Assembly: GCF_009866765.1 (NCBI RefSeq) | Contig: NZ_CP019431.1 | Span: 4,774,001-4,838,000, forward strand | DNA from: Pseudomonas sp. S35 | GTDB lineage: Bacteria; Pseudomonadota; Gammaproteobacteria; Pseudomonadales; Pseudomonadaceae | DNA length: 64,000 nucleotides | Direction of reading: 5' to 3' | Shown: positions 53,346 through 62,935 of the stretch, one piece after another | Position numbering within the stretch: position 1 is the stretch's first letter | How the letters are laid out: every line of letters begins with the position of its first letter | Position numbers and translations under genes: made by a program | Notes under the pieces: model-generated | What the model was told of the DNA's origin: nothing | The model's input: the letters and a program-made list of their open reading frames with translations, nothing else | Database searches by the model: none

Positions 53346-54319
53346 CTACGTTCTGGAGTCTGTACGTCACAGTCCTCAGTCTGGGTACCATCTTCGCCCT
53401 GACCTGGCTGCTGCTGTCGACCCGCAAGGGCCAGCGCGCCGAGCAAACCGACGAAACCGTCGGCCACTCGTTCGATGGCATCGAGGAGTACGACAACCCA
53501 CTGCCCAAATGGTGGTTCATGCTGTTCGTCGGCACCATCATCTTTGCCCTCGGTTACTTGGTGCTGTACCCCGGCCTGGGCAACTGGAAAGGCCTGCTGC
53601 CGGGCTACAACTACCTCGACAACGACAAGCAAACCCCGTTTGCCAACGGCCAGACCGGTTGGACCGGCGTGCACGAATGGGAAAAGGAAATGGCCCGGTC
53701 GGACGCCAAGTTCGGGCCGATCTTCGCCAAGTTCGCGTCGATGCCAATTGAAGAAGTCGCCAAGGACCCGCAAGCCCTGAAGATGGGTGGCCGCCTGTTC
53801 GCCTCCAACTGCTCGGTGTGCCACGGCTCCGACGCCAAGGGCGCCTACGGCTTCCCCAACCTGACCGACGCCGATTGGCGCTGGGGGGGCGAGCCGGCCA
53901 CCATCAAGGAAACCATCATGAAGGGCCGTCATGCCGTCATGCCTGGCTGGCTGCCGGTCATTCATGAAGAGGGTGTCAGCGACGTGGCCGCCTACGTGGT
54001 CACCCAACTCGACGGCCGTAAACTGCCAGAGGGCGTCAAGGCTGACGTGGCCAACGGCGAAAAACTCTTCGCCGCCAACTGCGTGGCCTGCCACGGCCCG
54101 ACCGGTAAAGGCACCCCCGCAATGGGCGCGCCTGACCTGACCCACCCCGGCGCGTTCATCTACGGATCGAGCTTCGCCCAACTGCAGCAGACCATCCGAT
54201 TCGGCCGTCAGGGCCAGATGCCAGCGCAAGAGCAGTTGCAAGGGAATGACAAGGTGCACTTGCTCGCGGCGTATGTTTACAGCTTGTCCCATGGGGACAA
54301 GAAGGCTGAGGAGCAGTAA
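53342..54319 (+). CDS. ccoP: cbb3 oxidase subunit III, copy 2
   Basis: This 325-residue diheme cytochrome has heme motifs Cys-Ser-Val-Cys-His and Cys-Val-Ala-Cys-His. Compared with copy 1 it has an extra loop of about 13 residues after the Leu-Pro-Gly-Tyr segment (Asn-Tyr-Leu-Asp-Asn-Asp-Lys). It is the last gene of operon 2; a REP doublet follows. Confidence 0.96.
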   Translation: MTTFWSLYVTVLSLGTIFALTWLLLSTRKGQRAEQTDETVGHSFDGIEEYDNPLPKWWFMLFVGTIIFALGYLVLYPGLGNWKGLLPGYNYLDNDKQTPFANGQTGWTGVHEWEKEMARSDAKFGPIFAKFASMPIEEVAKDPQALKMGGRLFASNCSVCHGSDAKGAYGFPNLTDADWRWGGEPATIKETIMKGRHAVMPGWLPVIHEEGVSDVAAYVVTQLDGRKLPEGVKADVANGEKLFAANCVACHGPTGKGTPAMGAPDLTHPGAFIYGSSFAQLQQTIRFGRQGQMPAQEQLQGNDKVHLLAAYVYSLSHGDKKAEEQ

Positions 54320-54351
54320 GGCTGCCCCTTATCCAGAAACACCACAAAACC

Positions 54352-54444
54352 AATGTGGGAGGGGGCTTGCTCCCGATGGCGGTGGATCAGTACCCGTTAC
54401 TCTGACTGACACACCGCTATCGGGAGCAAGCCCTCTCCCACATT
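54352..54444. repeat. REPIN: two REP sequences in inverted orientation
   Basis: Arm 1 (54352-54383, AATGTGGGAGGGGGCTTGC...) is nearly complementary to arm 2 (54413-54444, ACCGCTATCGGGAGCAAG...), with about 30 bases between. It is the same element as at 31349-31443. It separates cco operon 2 from ccoG. Confidence 0.8.
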
Positions 54445-54502
54445 GAATCTTCGGTTTTTTGAGGGTTTAGCCCGCAAAAACCGACCATACTTCCAAAGTC
54501 AA

Positions 54503-54516
54503 TTGATCCAGGTCAC
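54503..54516 (+). promoter_or_regulatory. Anr/FNR box before ccoG
   Basis: TTGAT-CCAG-GTCAC has the same first 13 bases as the box before ccoN2. A further palindrome ATCAATTGAT follows at 54523-54532. It lies about 157 bases before the ccoG start. It suggests Anr control of the assembly genes. Confidence 0.6.
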
Positions 54517-54666
54517 TTACACCATCAATTGATTCCCCCCAACGCGACCAAAGGTCGCACCCTTTGCACGCTATCGGGGGCGTATCATTACGCCACTGCA
54601 AGACCCCTAATTTGACCCCGGTTGGCACGTACTGGCCGAGGCAAATCTCCACCGCCGTGGGATGCA

Positions 54667-56085
54667 ATGATGAGTAAGCAAATACCGGTACATGACGTTA
54701 CCCCGCCTGCCAAACACTCGACCACCACCGTCGACCTCTACGCCCCGCGCGAGAAAATCTACACCCGCGCCTTCACCGGCCTGTTCCGCAACTTGCGCAT
54801 GCTCGGCGGTGCTGCGTTGTTCCTGCTCTACTTCGGCACGGTGTGGCTGAACTGGGGTGGCCACCAGGCTGTGTGGTGGAACCTGCCGGAGCGTAAGTTC
54901 TTCATTTTTGGCGCGACCTTCTGGCCCCAGGACTTCATCCTGCTCTCGGGCATACTGATCGTTGCGGCGTTCGGCCTGTTCTTCATCACGGTGTACGCCG
55001 GCCGCGTGTGGTGCGGTTATACCTGCCCGCAAAGCGTGTGGACGTGGATCTTCATGTGGTGCGAAAAAGTCACCGAAGGCGACCGTAACCAACGCATCAA
55101 GCTGGACAAAGCGCCGATGGGCGCCAACAAATTCCTGCGTAAATTCAGCAAGCACACGCTGTGGCTGCTGATCGGTTTTGTCACCGGCATGACCTTTGTC
55201 GGCTACTTCTCGCCGATCCGCGAGTTGGTGTTCGACTTCTTCACCGGCCAGGCAGATGGCTGGTCGTATTTCTGGGTGGGTTTCTTCACCCTCGCCACCT
55301 ACGGCAATGCCGGTTGGCTGCGCGAACAGGTGTGCATCTACATGTGCCCGTACGCACGTTTCCAGAGCGTGATGTTCGACAAGGACACCCTGATCGTCTC
55401 TTACGACCCGCGCCGTGGCGAACTGCGTGGCCCACGTAAAAAAGGCGTCGACTACAAGGCCCAGGGCCTGGGTGATTGCATCGACTGCACGATGTGCGTG
55501 CAGGTGTGCCCCACCGGGATCGACATCCGCGACGGCCTGCAAATCGAGTGCATTGGCTGCGCCGCCTGCATCGACGCCTGCGACAACATCATGGACAAGA
55601 TGGACTACCCGCGCGGCCTGATCAGCTACACCACCGAACACAACCTGTCCGGGCAAAAAACCCATAAGCTGCGCCCTCGCTTGATCGGTTACGCCCTGGT
55701 GTTGCTGGCGATGATCAGCCTGTTGGCCGCTGCGTTTTTCATGCGCTCGCTGGTGGGGTTCGACGTGAGCAAGGACCGCGTGCTGTATCGCGAAAACGCC
55801 GAAGGCCGCATCGAAAACGTCTACAGCCTGAAGATCATGAACAAAGACCAGCGCGACCACACCTACGTGCTCGACGCCACTGGCCTGCCAGACCTCAAAC
55901 TGCAAGGCCGCCGCGAAATCAAGGTGGCCGCCGGCGATATCGTCAGCATGCCAGTGGAACTGTCGAGTGCGCCGGAACAACTGCCGTCGAGTACCAACGA
56001 GGTGACGTTCATCCTCAACGATGCCGATGACGCCAGCGTCCACATTGAAGCCAAGAGCCGATTCATCGGCCCACAAGTTCGATAA
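54667..56085 (+). CDS. ccoG: cbb3 oxidase assembly ferredoxin CcoG
   Basis: The 472-residue membrane protein has about five helices and two cysteine clusters for [4Fe-4S] centres (Cys-Ile-Asp-Cys-Thr-Met-Cys-Val-Gln-Val-Cys-Pro and Cys-Ile-Gly-Cys-Ala-Ala-Cys), followed by a periplasmic immunoglobulin-like C-terminus from about 365. CcoG reduces Cu(II) for delivery to the oxidase. The ATG pair at 54667/54670 is the likely start; a longer frame from 54622 lacks a ribosome site. It begins the ccoGHIS group. Confidence 0.95.
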   Translation: MMSKQIPVHDVTPPAKHSTTTVDLYAPREKIYTRAFTGLFRNLRMLGGAALFLLYFGTVWLNWGGHQAVWWNLPERKFFIFGATFWPQDFILLSGILIVAAFGLFFITVYAGRVWCGYTCPQSVWTWIFMWCEKVTEGDRNQRIKLDKAPMGANKFLRKFSKHTLWLLIGFVTGMTFVGYFSPIRELVFDFFTGQADGWSYFWVGFFTLATYGNAGWLREQVCIYMCPYARFQSVMFDKDTLIVSYDPRRGELRGPRKKGVDYKAQGLGDCIDCTMCVQVCPTGIDIRDGLQIECIGCAACIDACDNIMDKMDYPRGLISYTTEHNLSGQKTHKLRPRLIGYALVLLAMISLLAAAFFMRSLVGFDVSKDRVLYRENAEGRIENVYSLKIMNKDQRDHTYVLDATGLPDLKLQGRREIKVAAGDIVSMPVELSSAPEQLPSSTNEVTFILNDADDASVHIEAKSRFIGPQVR

Positions 56086-56100
56086 AGAGAGAACGGAACA

Positions 56101-56640
56101 ATGCCCCTAGCCACTGCCCCAAGCCCTTGGTACAAGCACCTCTGGCCCTGGATCATCATCGGGATCCTCGCCTGCTCGGTGACGTTGACCTTGTCCATGG
56201 TGACCATCGCGGTGAACAACCCGGACAACCTGGTCAACGACAACTACTACGAGGCCGGCAAGGGCATCAACCGCTCCTTGGACCGCGAGCGCCTGGCCCA
56301 GACCCTGCAACTGCGCGCCAAGCTGCACCTGGATGAACTGACCGGTGAAGTCGAACTGAACCTCAGCGGCTACAGCAACCCGAACACCCTGGAACTGAAC
56401 CTGATTTCGCCAACCCAGCCGGAGAAGGATCGCAAGATCAACCTGGCCCGCAGCGACAGCGAGCCCGGCCGCTACATCGGCCAAGTCACCGACAAAGTCG
56501 AAGGCCGTCGCTTCGTGGAACTGCTGGGTGTGGAAGGCGACAAGACCTGGCGCCTGTTCGAAGAAGAGGAGGTCAGCCACGACAAGGACTTATTGCTGGG
56601 TGATGAACCGTTGCAGGGCGCCGAAGACCTGAAAAAGTAA
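56101..56640 (+). CDS. ccoH: FixH/CcoH-family cbb3 oxidase assembly protein
   Basis: The 179-residue protein has one N-terminal membrane helix (about 12-38: Trp-Pro-Trp-Ile-Ile-Ile-Gly-Ile-Leu) and a periplasmic beta-rich domain containing Asn-Tyr-Tyr-Glu-Ala-Gly-Lys-Gly-Ile. CcoH stays bound to the oxidase and helps its assembly. It lies 15 bases after ccoG and 34 before ccoI. Confidence 0.92.
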   Translation: MPLATAPSPWYKHLWPWIIIGILACSVTLTLSMVTIAVNNPDNLVNDNYYEAGKGINRSLDRERLAQTLQLRAKLHLDELTGEVELNLSGYSNPNTLELNLISPTQPEKDRKINLARSDSEPGRYIGQVTDKVEGRRFVELLGVEGDKTWRLFEEEEVSHDKDLLLGDEPLQGAEDLKK

Positions 56641-56674
56641 AAGCCGCGCTTCGCGCCAACCAAGATCCATAACC

Positions 56675-59125
56675 ATGACCACCCCAACCCCCTGCTACCA
56701 CTGCGCCCTGCCCGTCCCGCCGGGCAGCCGCTTTACCGCCGTGATCCTCGGCGAGCGCCGCGAGCTGTGCTGCCCGGGTTGCCAGGCGGTGGCCGAAGCC
56801 ATCGTGGCCGGGGGCCTGGAAAGCTACTACCAACACCGCAGCGAAGCCTCGGCCAACCCCGAGACGTTGCCGGTGCAACTGCTGGACGAACTGGCACTGT
56901 ACGACCGTGCCGACGTGCAAAAACCCTTCGTGCACCACCAAGGCGAGCTGGCCGAAACCACGCTGCTGATGGAAGGCATCAGCTGCGCCGCCTGCGGTTG
57001 GCTGATCGAAAAACACCTGTGCAGCCTGCCCGCCGTGGCCGAGGCGCGCTTGAACCTGTCCAACCACCGCCTGCAGGTGCGCTGGGCCGACGGGCAACTG
57101 CCGCTGAGCCAACTGCTCAGCGAGCTGCGCCATATCGGCTACGCCGCCCACCCTTACCAAGCCGACCGCGCCGCCGAGCAACTGGCCAGCGAAAACCGCC
57201 TGGCCCTACGCCAACTGGGCGTGGCCGGGCTGCTGTGGTTCCAGGCGATGATGGCAACTATGGCCACCTGGCCGGAATTCAATATCGACCTTAGCCCGCA
57301 GTTGCATGAAATCCTGCGCTGGGTGGCGATGTTTCTGACAACCCCGATCGTGTTCTACAGCTGTGCGCCGTTCTTCAAGGGTGCCATGCGCGACCTGCGC
57401 ACGCGCCACCTGACCATGGACGTGTCGGTCTCCCTGGCCATTGGCGGGGCTTATCTGGCGGGGATCTGGACCGCGATCACCGGTGTCGGCGAGCTGTACT
57501 TCGATGCGGTGGGCATGTTTGCGCTGTTCCTGCTCGCCGGGCGCTACCTGGAGCGGCGCGCCCGCGAACGCACCGCTGCCGCCACGGCACAACTGGTCAA
57601 CCTGCTGCCCGCTTCGTGCCTGCGTTTAAAGGCCGACGGTCAAAGCGAGCGCATCCTGCTCAGCGAACTGGCGCTGGGCGACCGCGTGCTGGTGCATCCG
57701 GGCGCAGTGCTGCCGGCGGACGGCGTGATCCTTGATGGCCAGTCCAGCATCGATGAATCGCTGCTCACCGGCGAATACCTGCCGCAACCTCGTCAGACCG
57801 GGGATACGGTCACGGCCGGCACCCTGAACGTCGAGGGCGCGCTGACCGTCGAAGTGCGCGCCTTGGGCCACGAGACACGCCTGTCTGCCATCGTGCGCCT
57901 GCTCGAACGGGCACAGGCCGAAAAGCCGCGCCTGGCGCAAATCGCCGACCGCGCAGCGCAATGGTTCCTGCTGTGTTCGTTGATCGCAGCGGCAGTGATC
58001 GGCCTGCTGTGGTGGCAACTGGATTCATCGCGAGCGTTCTGGATCGTGCTGGCCATGTTGGTCGCTACCTGCCCGTGTGCCTTGTCGCTGGCCACGCCGA
58101 CCGCCCTCACCGCCGCCACCGGCACCCTGCACAAACTCGGGCTGCTGCTGACCCGTGGCCATGTGCTGGAGGGCCTGAACCAGATCGACACGGTAATTTT
58201 CGACAAGACCGGCACCCTCACCGAGGGCCGTTTGGCCCTGCGCGCGATCCGCCCCTTGGGCGATCTGGGCAGCGACCAGTGCCTGGGCCTCGCCGCCGCC
58301 CTCGAAAACCGCTCCGAACACCCGATTGCCCGCGCCTTTGGCCGTGCGCCATTGGCCGCTGACGAAGTGCTGAGTACGCCCGGTCTCGGTCTGGAAGGCC
58401 GAGTGGGCGAGCGTCTGCTGCGCATCGGCCAGCCGGGGTTTGTCTGCGAACTCAGTGGCTGCCCCATCCCCGCCTCGCCAGACGACAGCGGGCAATGGCT
58501 GCTGCTGGGCGACCGCGAAGGCGCCCTCGCCTGGTTCGTGCTGGATGACCGCCTGCGCAGCGACGCGCCGGCGCTGCTTGCCGCCTGCAAGGCGCGTGGC
58601 TGGCGCACATTGCTGCTGTCGGGAGACAGCTCGCCGATGGTCGCCAGCGTCGCCGCGGAACTGGGCATAGACGAAGCCCGCGGCGGCCTGCGCCCCGACG
58701 ACAAGCTGCACGTGCTGCGACAGTTGCACAAGGAAGGCCGCAAGGTGCTGATGCTCGGCGATGGCGTCAACGATGTGCCCGTCCTCGCCGCCGCCGACAT
58801 CAGCGTGGCCATGGGCTCGGCCACCGACCTGGCCAAGACCAGCGCCGATGCGGTGCTGCTGTCCAACCGTCTGGACGCGCTGGTGCAGGCCTTCAGCCTG
58901 GCGCGACGCACCCGACGGGTGATTATTGAAAACCTGCTGTGGGCAGGCCTATACAATGGCCTGATGTTGCCGTTTGCGGCCTTGGGCTGGATCACACCCA
59001 TCTGGGCCGCAGTCGGCATGTCCATCAGTTCGTTGACCGTGGTGCTCAACGCCCTGCGCCTGACTCGCCTGCCGAGCGCGCAGGCCAACAGCACCCCCAC
59101 AATCACCCGCCCGCTGCCCGCGTGA
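56675..59125 (+). CDS. ccoI: Copper-translocating P-type ATPase CcoI (FixI)
   Basis: The 816-residue P1B ATPase has an N-terminal Cys cluster (Cys-Tyr-His-Cys, Cys-Cys-Pro-Gly-Cys), a heavy-metal-associated domain (Cys-Ala-Ala-Cys-Gly near 107), eight membrane helices, the Cys-Pro-Cys transport motif, Asp-Lys-Thr-Gly-Thr-Leu (phosphorylated Asp) and Gly-Asp-Gly-Val-Asn-Asp. It is the FixI/CcoI type that exports copper for loading into CcoN rather than for detoxification. Confidence 0.95.
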   Translation: MTTPTPCYHCALPVPPGSRFTAVILGERRELCCPGCQAVAEAIVAGGLESYYQHRSEASANPETLPVQLLDELALYDRADVQKPFVHHQGELAETTLLMEGISCAACGWLIEKHLCSLPAVAEARLNLSNHRLQVRWADGQLPLSQLLSELRHIGYAAHPYQADRAAEQLASENRLALRQLGVAGLLWFQAMMATMATWPEFNIDLSPQLHEILRWVAMFLTTPIVFYSCAPFFKGAMRDLRTRHLTMDVSVSLAIGGAYLAGIWTAITGVGELYFDAVGMFALFLLAGRYLERRARERTAAATAQLVNLLPASCLRLKADGQSERILLSELALGDRVLVHPGAVLPADGVILDGQSSIDESLLTGEYLPQPRQTGDTVTAGTLNVEGALTVEVRALGHETRLSAIVRLLERAQAEKPRLAQIADRAAQWFLLCSLIAAAVIGLLWWQLDSSRAFWIVLAMLVATCPCALSLATPTALTAATGTLHKLGLLLTRGHVLEGLNQIDTVIFDKTGTLTEGRLALRAIRPLGDLGSDQCLGLAAALENRSEHPIARAFGRAPLAADEVLSTPGLGLEGRVGERLLRIGQPGFVCELSGCPIPASPDDSGQWLLLGDREGALAWFVLDDRLRSDAPALLAACKARGWRTLLLSGDSSPMVASVAAELGIDEARGGLRPDDKLHVLRQLHKEGRKVLMLGDGVNDVPVLAAADISVAMGSATDLAKTSADAVLLSNRLDALVQAFSLARRTRRVIIENLLWAGLYNGLMLPFAALGWITPIWAAVGMSISSLTVVLNALRLTRLPSAQANSTPTITRPLPA

Positions 59126-59138
59126 ACATGGAGTGCAG

Positions 59139-59351
59139 ATGCCAGCTTTATACGTGATGATTCCGGCGGCGCTGCTGATTGTGGCCATCGCCATTTACAT
59201 CTTCTTCTGGGCCGTGGACAGCGGCCAGTACGACGACCTGGACGGTCCGGCCCACAGCGTGCTGTTCGACGACCAGGACCCGAACCACTTGGCCGCCATC
59301 GACGAAGCCAACGGTGCGGAGCAACCGCCCAAAGACCCACCGCATGCTTGA
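59139..59351 (+). CDS. ccoS: cbb3 oxidase maturation protein CcoS
   Basis: This 70-residue protein has one membrane helix (about 5-25) and a Phe-Trp-Ala-Val-Asp-Ser-Gly-Gln-Tyr-Asp-Asp-Leu-Asp motif typical of CcoS. The ATG at 59139 follows GGAG by 5 bases. CcoS is needed for heme and copper insertion into CcoN. It overlaps the next gene by 8 bases. Confidence 0.92.
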   Translation: MPALYVMIPAALLIVAIAIYIFFWAVDSGQYDDLDGPAHSVLFDDQDPNHLAAIDEANGAEQPPKDPPHA

Positions 59352-60027
59352 GTTGGCGCCGCTGCTGGTCTCCGCGCTGATCCTGGGCCTGCTGGGCGGC
59401 GGCCATTGCCTGGGCATGTGCGGCGGGCTGATGGGCGCGCTGACCCTGGCGATTCCCAAGGAACAGCGCAGCCGCAGGTTTCGCCTGCTGCTGGCCTACA
59501 ACTTGGGGCGCATCCTCAGTTACGCCACCGCCGGGCTGCTGATCGGCCTGGCCGGCTGGGCCGTGGCCAATAGCCCGGCGGCGATGTTCATGCGGGTGCT
59601 CGCGGGCCTGCTGCTGATCTGCATGGGGTTGTACCTGGCGGGTTGGTGGAGCGGCCTCACCCGCATCGAAAGCCTCGGACGCGGCCTGTGGCGGCACATC
59701 CAGCCCGTTGCGAGCCGTTTGCTGCCGGTGTCCAGCCTGCCCCGCGCCTTGCTGCTGGGCGCGCTGTGGGGCTGGCTGCCGTGCGGGTTGGTCTACAGCA
59801 CCCTGCTGTGGGCCGCCAGCCAGGGCAATGCGTTGAACAGCGCGCTGCTGATGCTCGCGTTCGGCCTGGGTACCTGGCCGGTGCTGCTGGCCACCGGGCT
59901 GGCCGCCGACCGCGTCACCGCGTTGTTGCGCAAACGCAGCGTGCGCATGGCCGGCGGTGTGCTGGTGATCGTGTTCGGGATTTGGACCTTGCCCGGGCCG
60001 CACCAGCACTGGCTAATGGGCCATTAA
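59344..60027 (+). CDS. Sulfite exporter TauE/SafE-family (DsbD-like) membrane protein
   Basis: The protein has 227 residues from the ATG at 59344, overlapping the end of ccoS. Six membrane helices are visible, including Gly-His-Cys-Leu-Gly-Met-Cys-Gly-Gly in helix 1 and Leu-Pro-Cys-Gly-Leu-Val-Tyr in helix 4, a Cys pattern shared with DsbD/CcdA-like transporters. In other pseudomonads it regularly follows ccoS, and a copper or redox role in oxidase maturation has been proposed. The longer frame upstream is a ccoS shadow. Confidence 0.85.
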   Translation: MLELAPLLVSALILGLLGGGHCLGMCGGLMGALTLAIPKEQRSRRFRLLLAYNLGRILSYATAGLLIGLAGWAVANSPAAMFMRVLAGLLLICMGLYLAGWWSGLTRIESLGRGLWRHIQPVASRLLPVSSLPRALLLGALWGWLPCGLVYSTLLWAASQGNALNSALLMLAFGLGTWPVLLATGLAADRVTALLRKRSVRMAGGVLVIVFGIWTLPGPHQHWLMGH

Positions 60028-60056
60028 ATCGCCATGTGGCATAGCGCCGCTCCCCG

Positions 60057-60070
60057 TTGATGCAAATCAA
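60057..60070 (+). promoter_or_regulatory. Perfect Anr/FNR box before hemN
   Basis: TTGAT-GCAA-ATCAA is an exact match to the Anr/FNR consensus. Its centre is 66 bases before the hemN start, placing a class II transcription start near 60105. Confidence 0.85.
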
Positions 60071-60129
60071 GATGCCCTCCCCGCCGCGCCCCTAGACTCG
60101 GCCCACTAGCCTATCCGGGGGACGCCCGC

Positions 60130-61512
60130 ATGCTCGACGCCATTCGTTGGGACACCGATCTGATTCATCGCTACGACCTGGCGGGACCGCGCTATACGTC
60201 CTACCCCACCGCCGTACAATTCGACAGCCAGGTCGGCACCTTCGACCTGCTCCACGCCCTGCGCGACAGTCGCAAGGCGGTGCGCCCGTTGTCGCTGTAT
60301 GTGCACGTGCCGTTCTGCGCCAACATCTGCTATTACTGCGCCTGCAACAAGGTCATCACCAAGGACCGTGGCCGCGCCCAGGCCTACCTGCAACGCCTGG
60401 AGCAGGAGATCCAACTGGTGGCCTGCCACCTGGACCCCAAGCAACCGGTGGAACAGCTGCATTTCGGCGGCGGCACGCCGACATTCCTCAGCCACGACGA
60501 ACTGCGCCAAGTCATGGCCCGCCTGCGCCAACACTTCAATCTGCTCGATGACGATTCCGGCGACTACGGCATCGAGATCGACCCGCGTGAAGCCGACTGG
60601 GCCACTATGGGCCTGCTGCGCGAGCTGGGCTTCAACCGGGTCAGCGTCGGCCTGCAAGACCTCGACCCCGAGGTACAACGGGCGGTCAACCGCCTGCAAA
60701 GCCTGGAAGAGACTCGTGCGGTGATCGATGCCGCACGTACCCTGCAGTTTCGCTCGATCAATATCGACCTGATCTACGGCTTGCCCAAGCAAACGCCGAT
60801 CAATTTTGCGCGCACCGTGGAAGAAGTGATCAAGCTGCAACCGGACCGCCTGTCAGTGTTCAATTACGCGCACCTGCCGGAACGTTTCATGCCCCAGCGG
60901 CGGATCAACAGCGATGACCTGCCGGCGCCGGCGGAGAAACTGCTGATGCTGCAAACCACCATCGAGCAACTGACCCAGGCGGGTTATCGCTACATCGGCA
61001 TGGACCACTTCGCCCTGCCAGATGACGAACTGGCGATCGCCCAGGAAGAAGGCACGCTGCAACGCAACTTCCAGGGCTACACCACCCACGGCCATTGCGA
61101 CCTGATTGGCCTGGGCGTGTCGGCAATCAGCCAGATCGGCGACCTGTATTGCCAAAACAGCAGTGACCTCAACGGCTACCAGAACACCCTGGCCGGTGCG
61201 CAACTGGCCACCAGCCGTGGCCTGGTCTGCACCACGGACGATCGACTCAGGCGGGAAGTGATTCAGCAGTTGATCTGCAATTTCAACCTGGCATTCGAGC
61301 CCATCGAACAGGCCTTCAATATTGATTTTCGCGGGTACTTCGACCAAATCTGGCCGCAACTTGAGGGCATGGCCGAGGACGGCCTGATCGCGCTCGACGC
61401 CCGGGGCATTAGGGTACTGCCCGCCGGGCGGTTGCTGGTGCGTTCGGTGTGCATGGTGTTTGACGCATACCTGGAGCACCAGAACCGGCAGCGGTTTTCG
61501 CGGGTGATCTAG
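60130..61512 (+). CDS. hemN: Oxygen-independent coproporphyrinogen III oxidase
   Basis: This 460-residue radical-SAM enzyme has Cys63-x3-Cys67-x2-Cys70 for the [4Fe-4S] cluster, a Gly-Gly-Gly-Thr-Pro SAM-binding motif near 117-121, and the HemN C-terminal domain with Asp-His-Phe-Ala near 295. It decarboxylates coproporphyrinogen III to protoporphyrinogen IX without oxygen, supplying heme for the cbb3 oxidases. The perfect Anr box upstream fits induction at low oxygen. Confidence 0.96.
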   Translation: MLDAIRWDTDLIHRYDLAGPRYTSYPTAVQFDSQVGTFDLLHALRDSRKAVRPLSLYVHVPFCANICYYCACNKVITKDRGRAQAYLQRLEQEIQLVACHLDPKQPVEQLHFGGGTPTFLSHDELRQVMARLRQHFNLLDDDSGDYGIEIDPREADWATMGLLRELGFNRVSVGLQDLDPEVQRAVNRLQSLEETRAVIDAARTLQFRSINIDLIYGLPKQTPINFARTVEEVIKLQPDRLSVFNYAHLPERFMPQRRINSDDLPAPAEKLLMLQTTIEQLTQAGYRYIGMDHFALPDDELAIAQEEGTLQRNFQGYTTHGHCDLIGLGVSAISQIGDLYCQNSSDLNGYQNTLAGAQLATSRGLVCTTDDRLRREVIQQLICNFNLAFEPIEQAFNIDFRGYFDQIWPQLEGMAEDGLIALDARGIRVLPAGRLLVRSVCMVFDAYLEHQNRQRFSRVI

Positions 61513-61968
61513 TTACATCGACAGCGAAGCAGCCTTGAGCGCTTGATCGGCACTCATGGTTTTCATGGCCTTGGCCAAGGAGATCTGGGCCGTCATCAAG
61601 CCAGCCTGCAAGGAGCTGATGGCACCTTGCACGTTGGCGGTCTTGGCCTGGGCCTGCTCTGGGGTCAGGCTTTTGTCCGCCGCAATGGCCTGAAGCTCGG
61701 CCATTTTTTCGGCGATCTGTTGCTTCAACTGACGGATCATTTTCAGGACCTGTTTAACGTTGTCGTCCAGACCGCTGTCGTCGATATCGGCGTTGGCACT
61801 TTTGACGGCACCCGCCGCCTTGAACCCATCCGGCGAAATGCTCACCTTCACGCCTTCCGTCGCGGCGGGCGCAGACGAGGATTCCTGTGCCTCAGGCAGC
61901 GCAGCGGGCTTGGCTGGCTCTGGGTTTGGCACACGGATGGCGGGGTTGTTGGCGGCGATAATCAACAT
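61513..61968 (-). CDS. Unrecognised 151-residue coiled-coil protein
   Basis: I do not recognise the family. The N-terminal 45 residues are Ala/Pro-rich and probably disordered; residues about 60-150 form a long helical, coiled-coil-like region (Lys-Met-Ile-Arg-Gln-Leu-Lys-Gln-Gln-Ile-Ala-Glu-Lys). There is no signal peptide. AGGAG lies 8 bases before the ATG at 61968. It is directly convergent with hemN, sharing the junction, and divergent from anr. Confidence 0.65.
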   Translation of the reverse strand: MLIIAANNPAIRVPNPEPAKPAALPEAQESSSAPAATEGVKVSISPDGFKAAGAVKSANADIDDSGLDDNVKQVLKMIRQLKQQIAEKMAELQAIAADKSLTPEQAQAKTANVQGAISSLQAGLMTAQISLAKAMKTMSADQALKAASLSM

Positions 61969-62121
61969 GCACTGAGCTCCTGCTCATGGAGATACACACG
62001 TGTATCGGCACCGATACAAAAAGCTTTATACGGGTGCCGGTTTTTTGTACAGGCTGGCCTCACCACACCCCAGTGCGTTACCCTTACGTCTTATGTGTGT
62101 TTTCCCACAAGGATTTAAGAA

Positions 62122-62856
62122 ATGTCCGAGCCAGTCAAACTGCGCGCTCACAGCCAGGCTCACTGCAAGGATTGCAGCCTGGCCCCCCTCTGCCTGCCAC
62201 TTTCGCTGAATCTGGAAGACATGGATGCGCTGGACGACATCGTTAAACGCGGTCGCCCGCTGAAAAAAGGCGAGTTTCTGTTTCGCCAGGGCGACAAGTT
62301 CGATTCCGTCTATGCAGTACGTTCTGGGGCGTTGAAGACGTTCAGCCTGAGCGACAGCGGCGAAGAGCAGATCACCGGTTTCCATCTGCCCAGCGAGCTA
62401 GTTGGGCTGTCGGGCATGGACACCGAAATTCACCCCGTGTCGGCCCAAGCGCTGGAGACGACGTCGGTGTGCGAAATCCCCTTCGAGCGCCTCGACGAAT
62501 TGGCCCTGCAACTGCCGCAACTGCGTCGCCAATTGATGCGCGTCATGAGCCGCGAGATTCGTGACGACCAACAAATGATGCTGCTGTTGTCGAAGAAAAC
62601 CGCCGACGAGCGCATTGCGACGTTCCTGGTCAACCTGTCGGCGCGGTTCCGTGCCCGTGGCTTCTCGGCCAACCAGTTCCGCTTGAGCATGTCGCGCAAT
62701 GAAATCGGCAACTACCTGGGCCTGGCGGTAGAAACCGTGTCCCGCGTGTTTACCCGTTTCCAGCAGAACCAATTGCTGGCTGCCGAAGGCAAGGAAGTGC
62801 ACATCCTCGACCCGATCCAGCTGTGCGCACTGGCCGGTGGTTCTCTGGAAGGCTGA
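62122..62856 (+). CDS. anr: Anaerobic regulator Anr (FNR family)
   Basis: The 244-residue CRP/FNR protein has cysteines C15, C18, C24 and C117 that fit the oxygen-labile [4Fe-4S] cluster of FNR. A cyclic-nucleotide-binding fold spans about 30-150, and the C-terminal helix-turn-helix at about 185-215 carries Glu-Thr-Val-Ser-Arg, the FNR recognition helix that reads TTGAT. It activates genes at low oxygen. Boxes for it lie before hemN, ccoN2 and ccoG in this window. Confidence 0.96.
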   Translation: MSEPVKLRAHSQAHCKDCSLAPLCLPLSLNLEDMDALDDIVKRGRPLKKGEFLFRQGDKFDSVYAVRSGALKTFSLSDSGEEQITGFHLPSELVGLSGMDTEIHPVSAQALETTSVCEIPFERLDELALQLPQLRRQLMRVMSREIRDDQQMMLLLSKKTADERIATFLVNLSARFRARGFSANQFRLSMSRNEIGNYLGLAVETVSRVFTRFQQNQLLAAEGKEVHILDPIQLCALAGGSLEG

Positions 62857-62935
62857 TCCAGACACTTGTGGCCGCGCGAATCGGCGAGGCCGCAGGTATA
62901 CTTCGGGTCCGTTTTCCTCCCAGGACTCTTCGACG

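Noticed and set aside
57793..60009. Antisense frame of about 740 residues opposite ccoI, ccoS and the SafE-like gene
   Set aside because: Low-complexity Arg/Ser/Pro-rich translation across three well-supported sense genes; it is a composition artefact.
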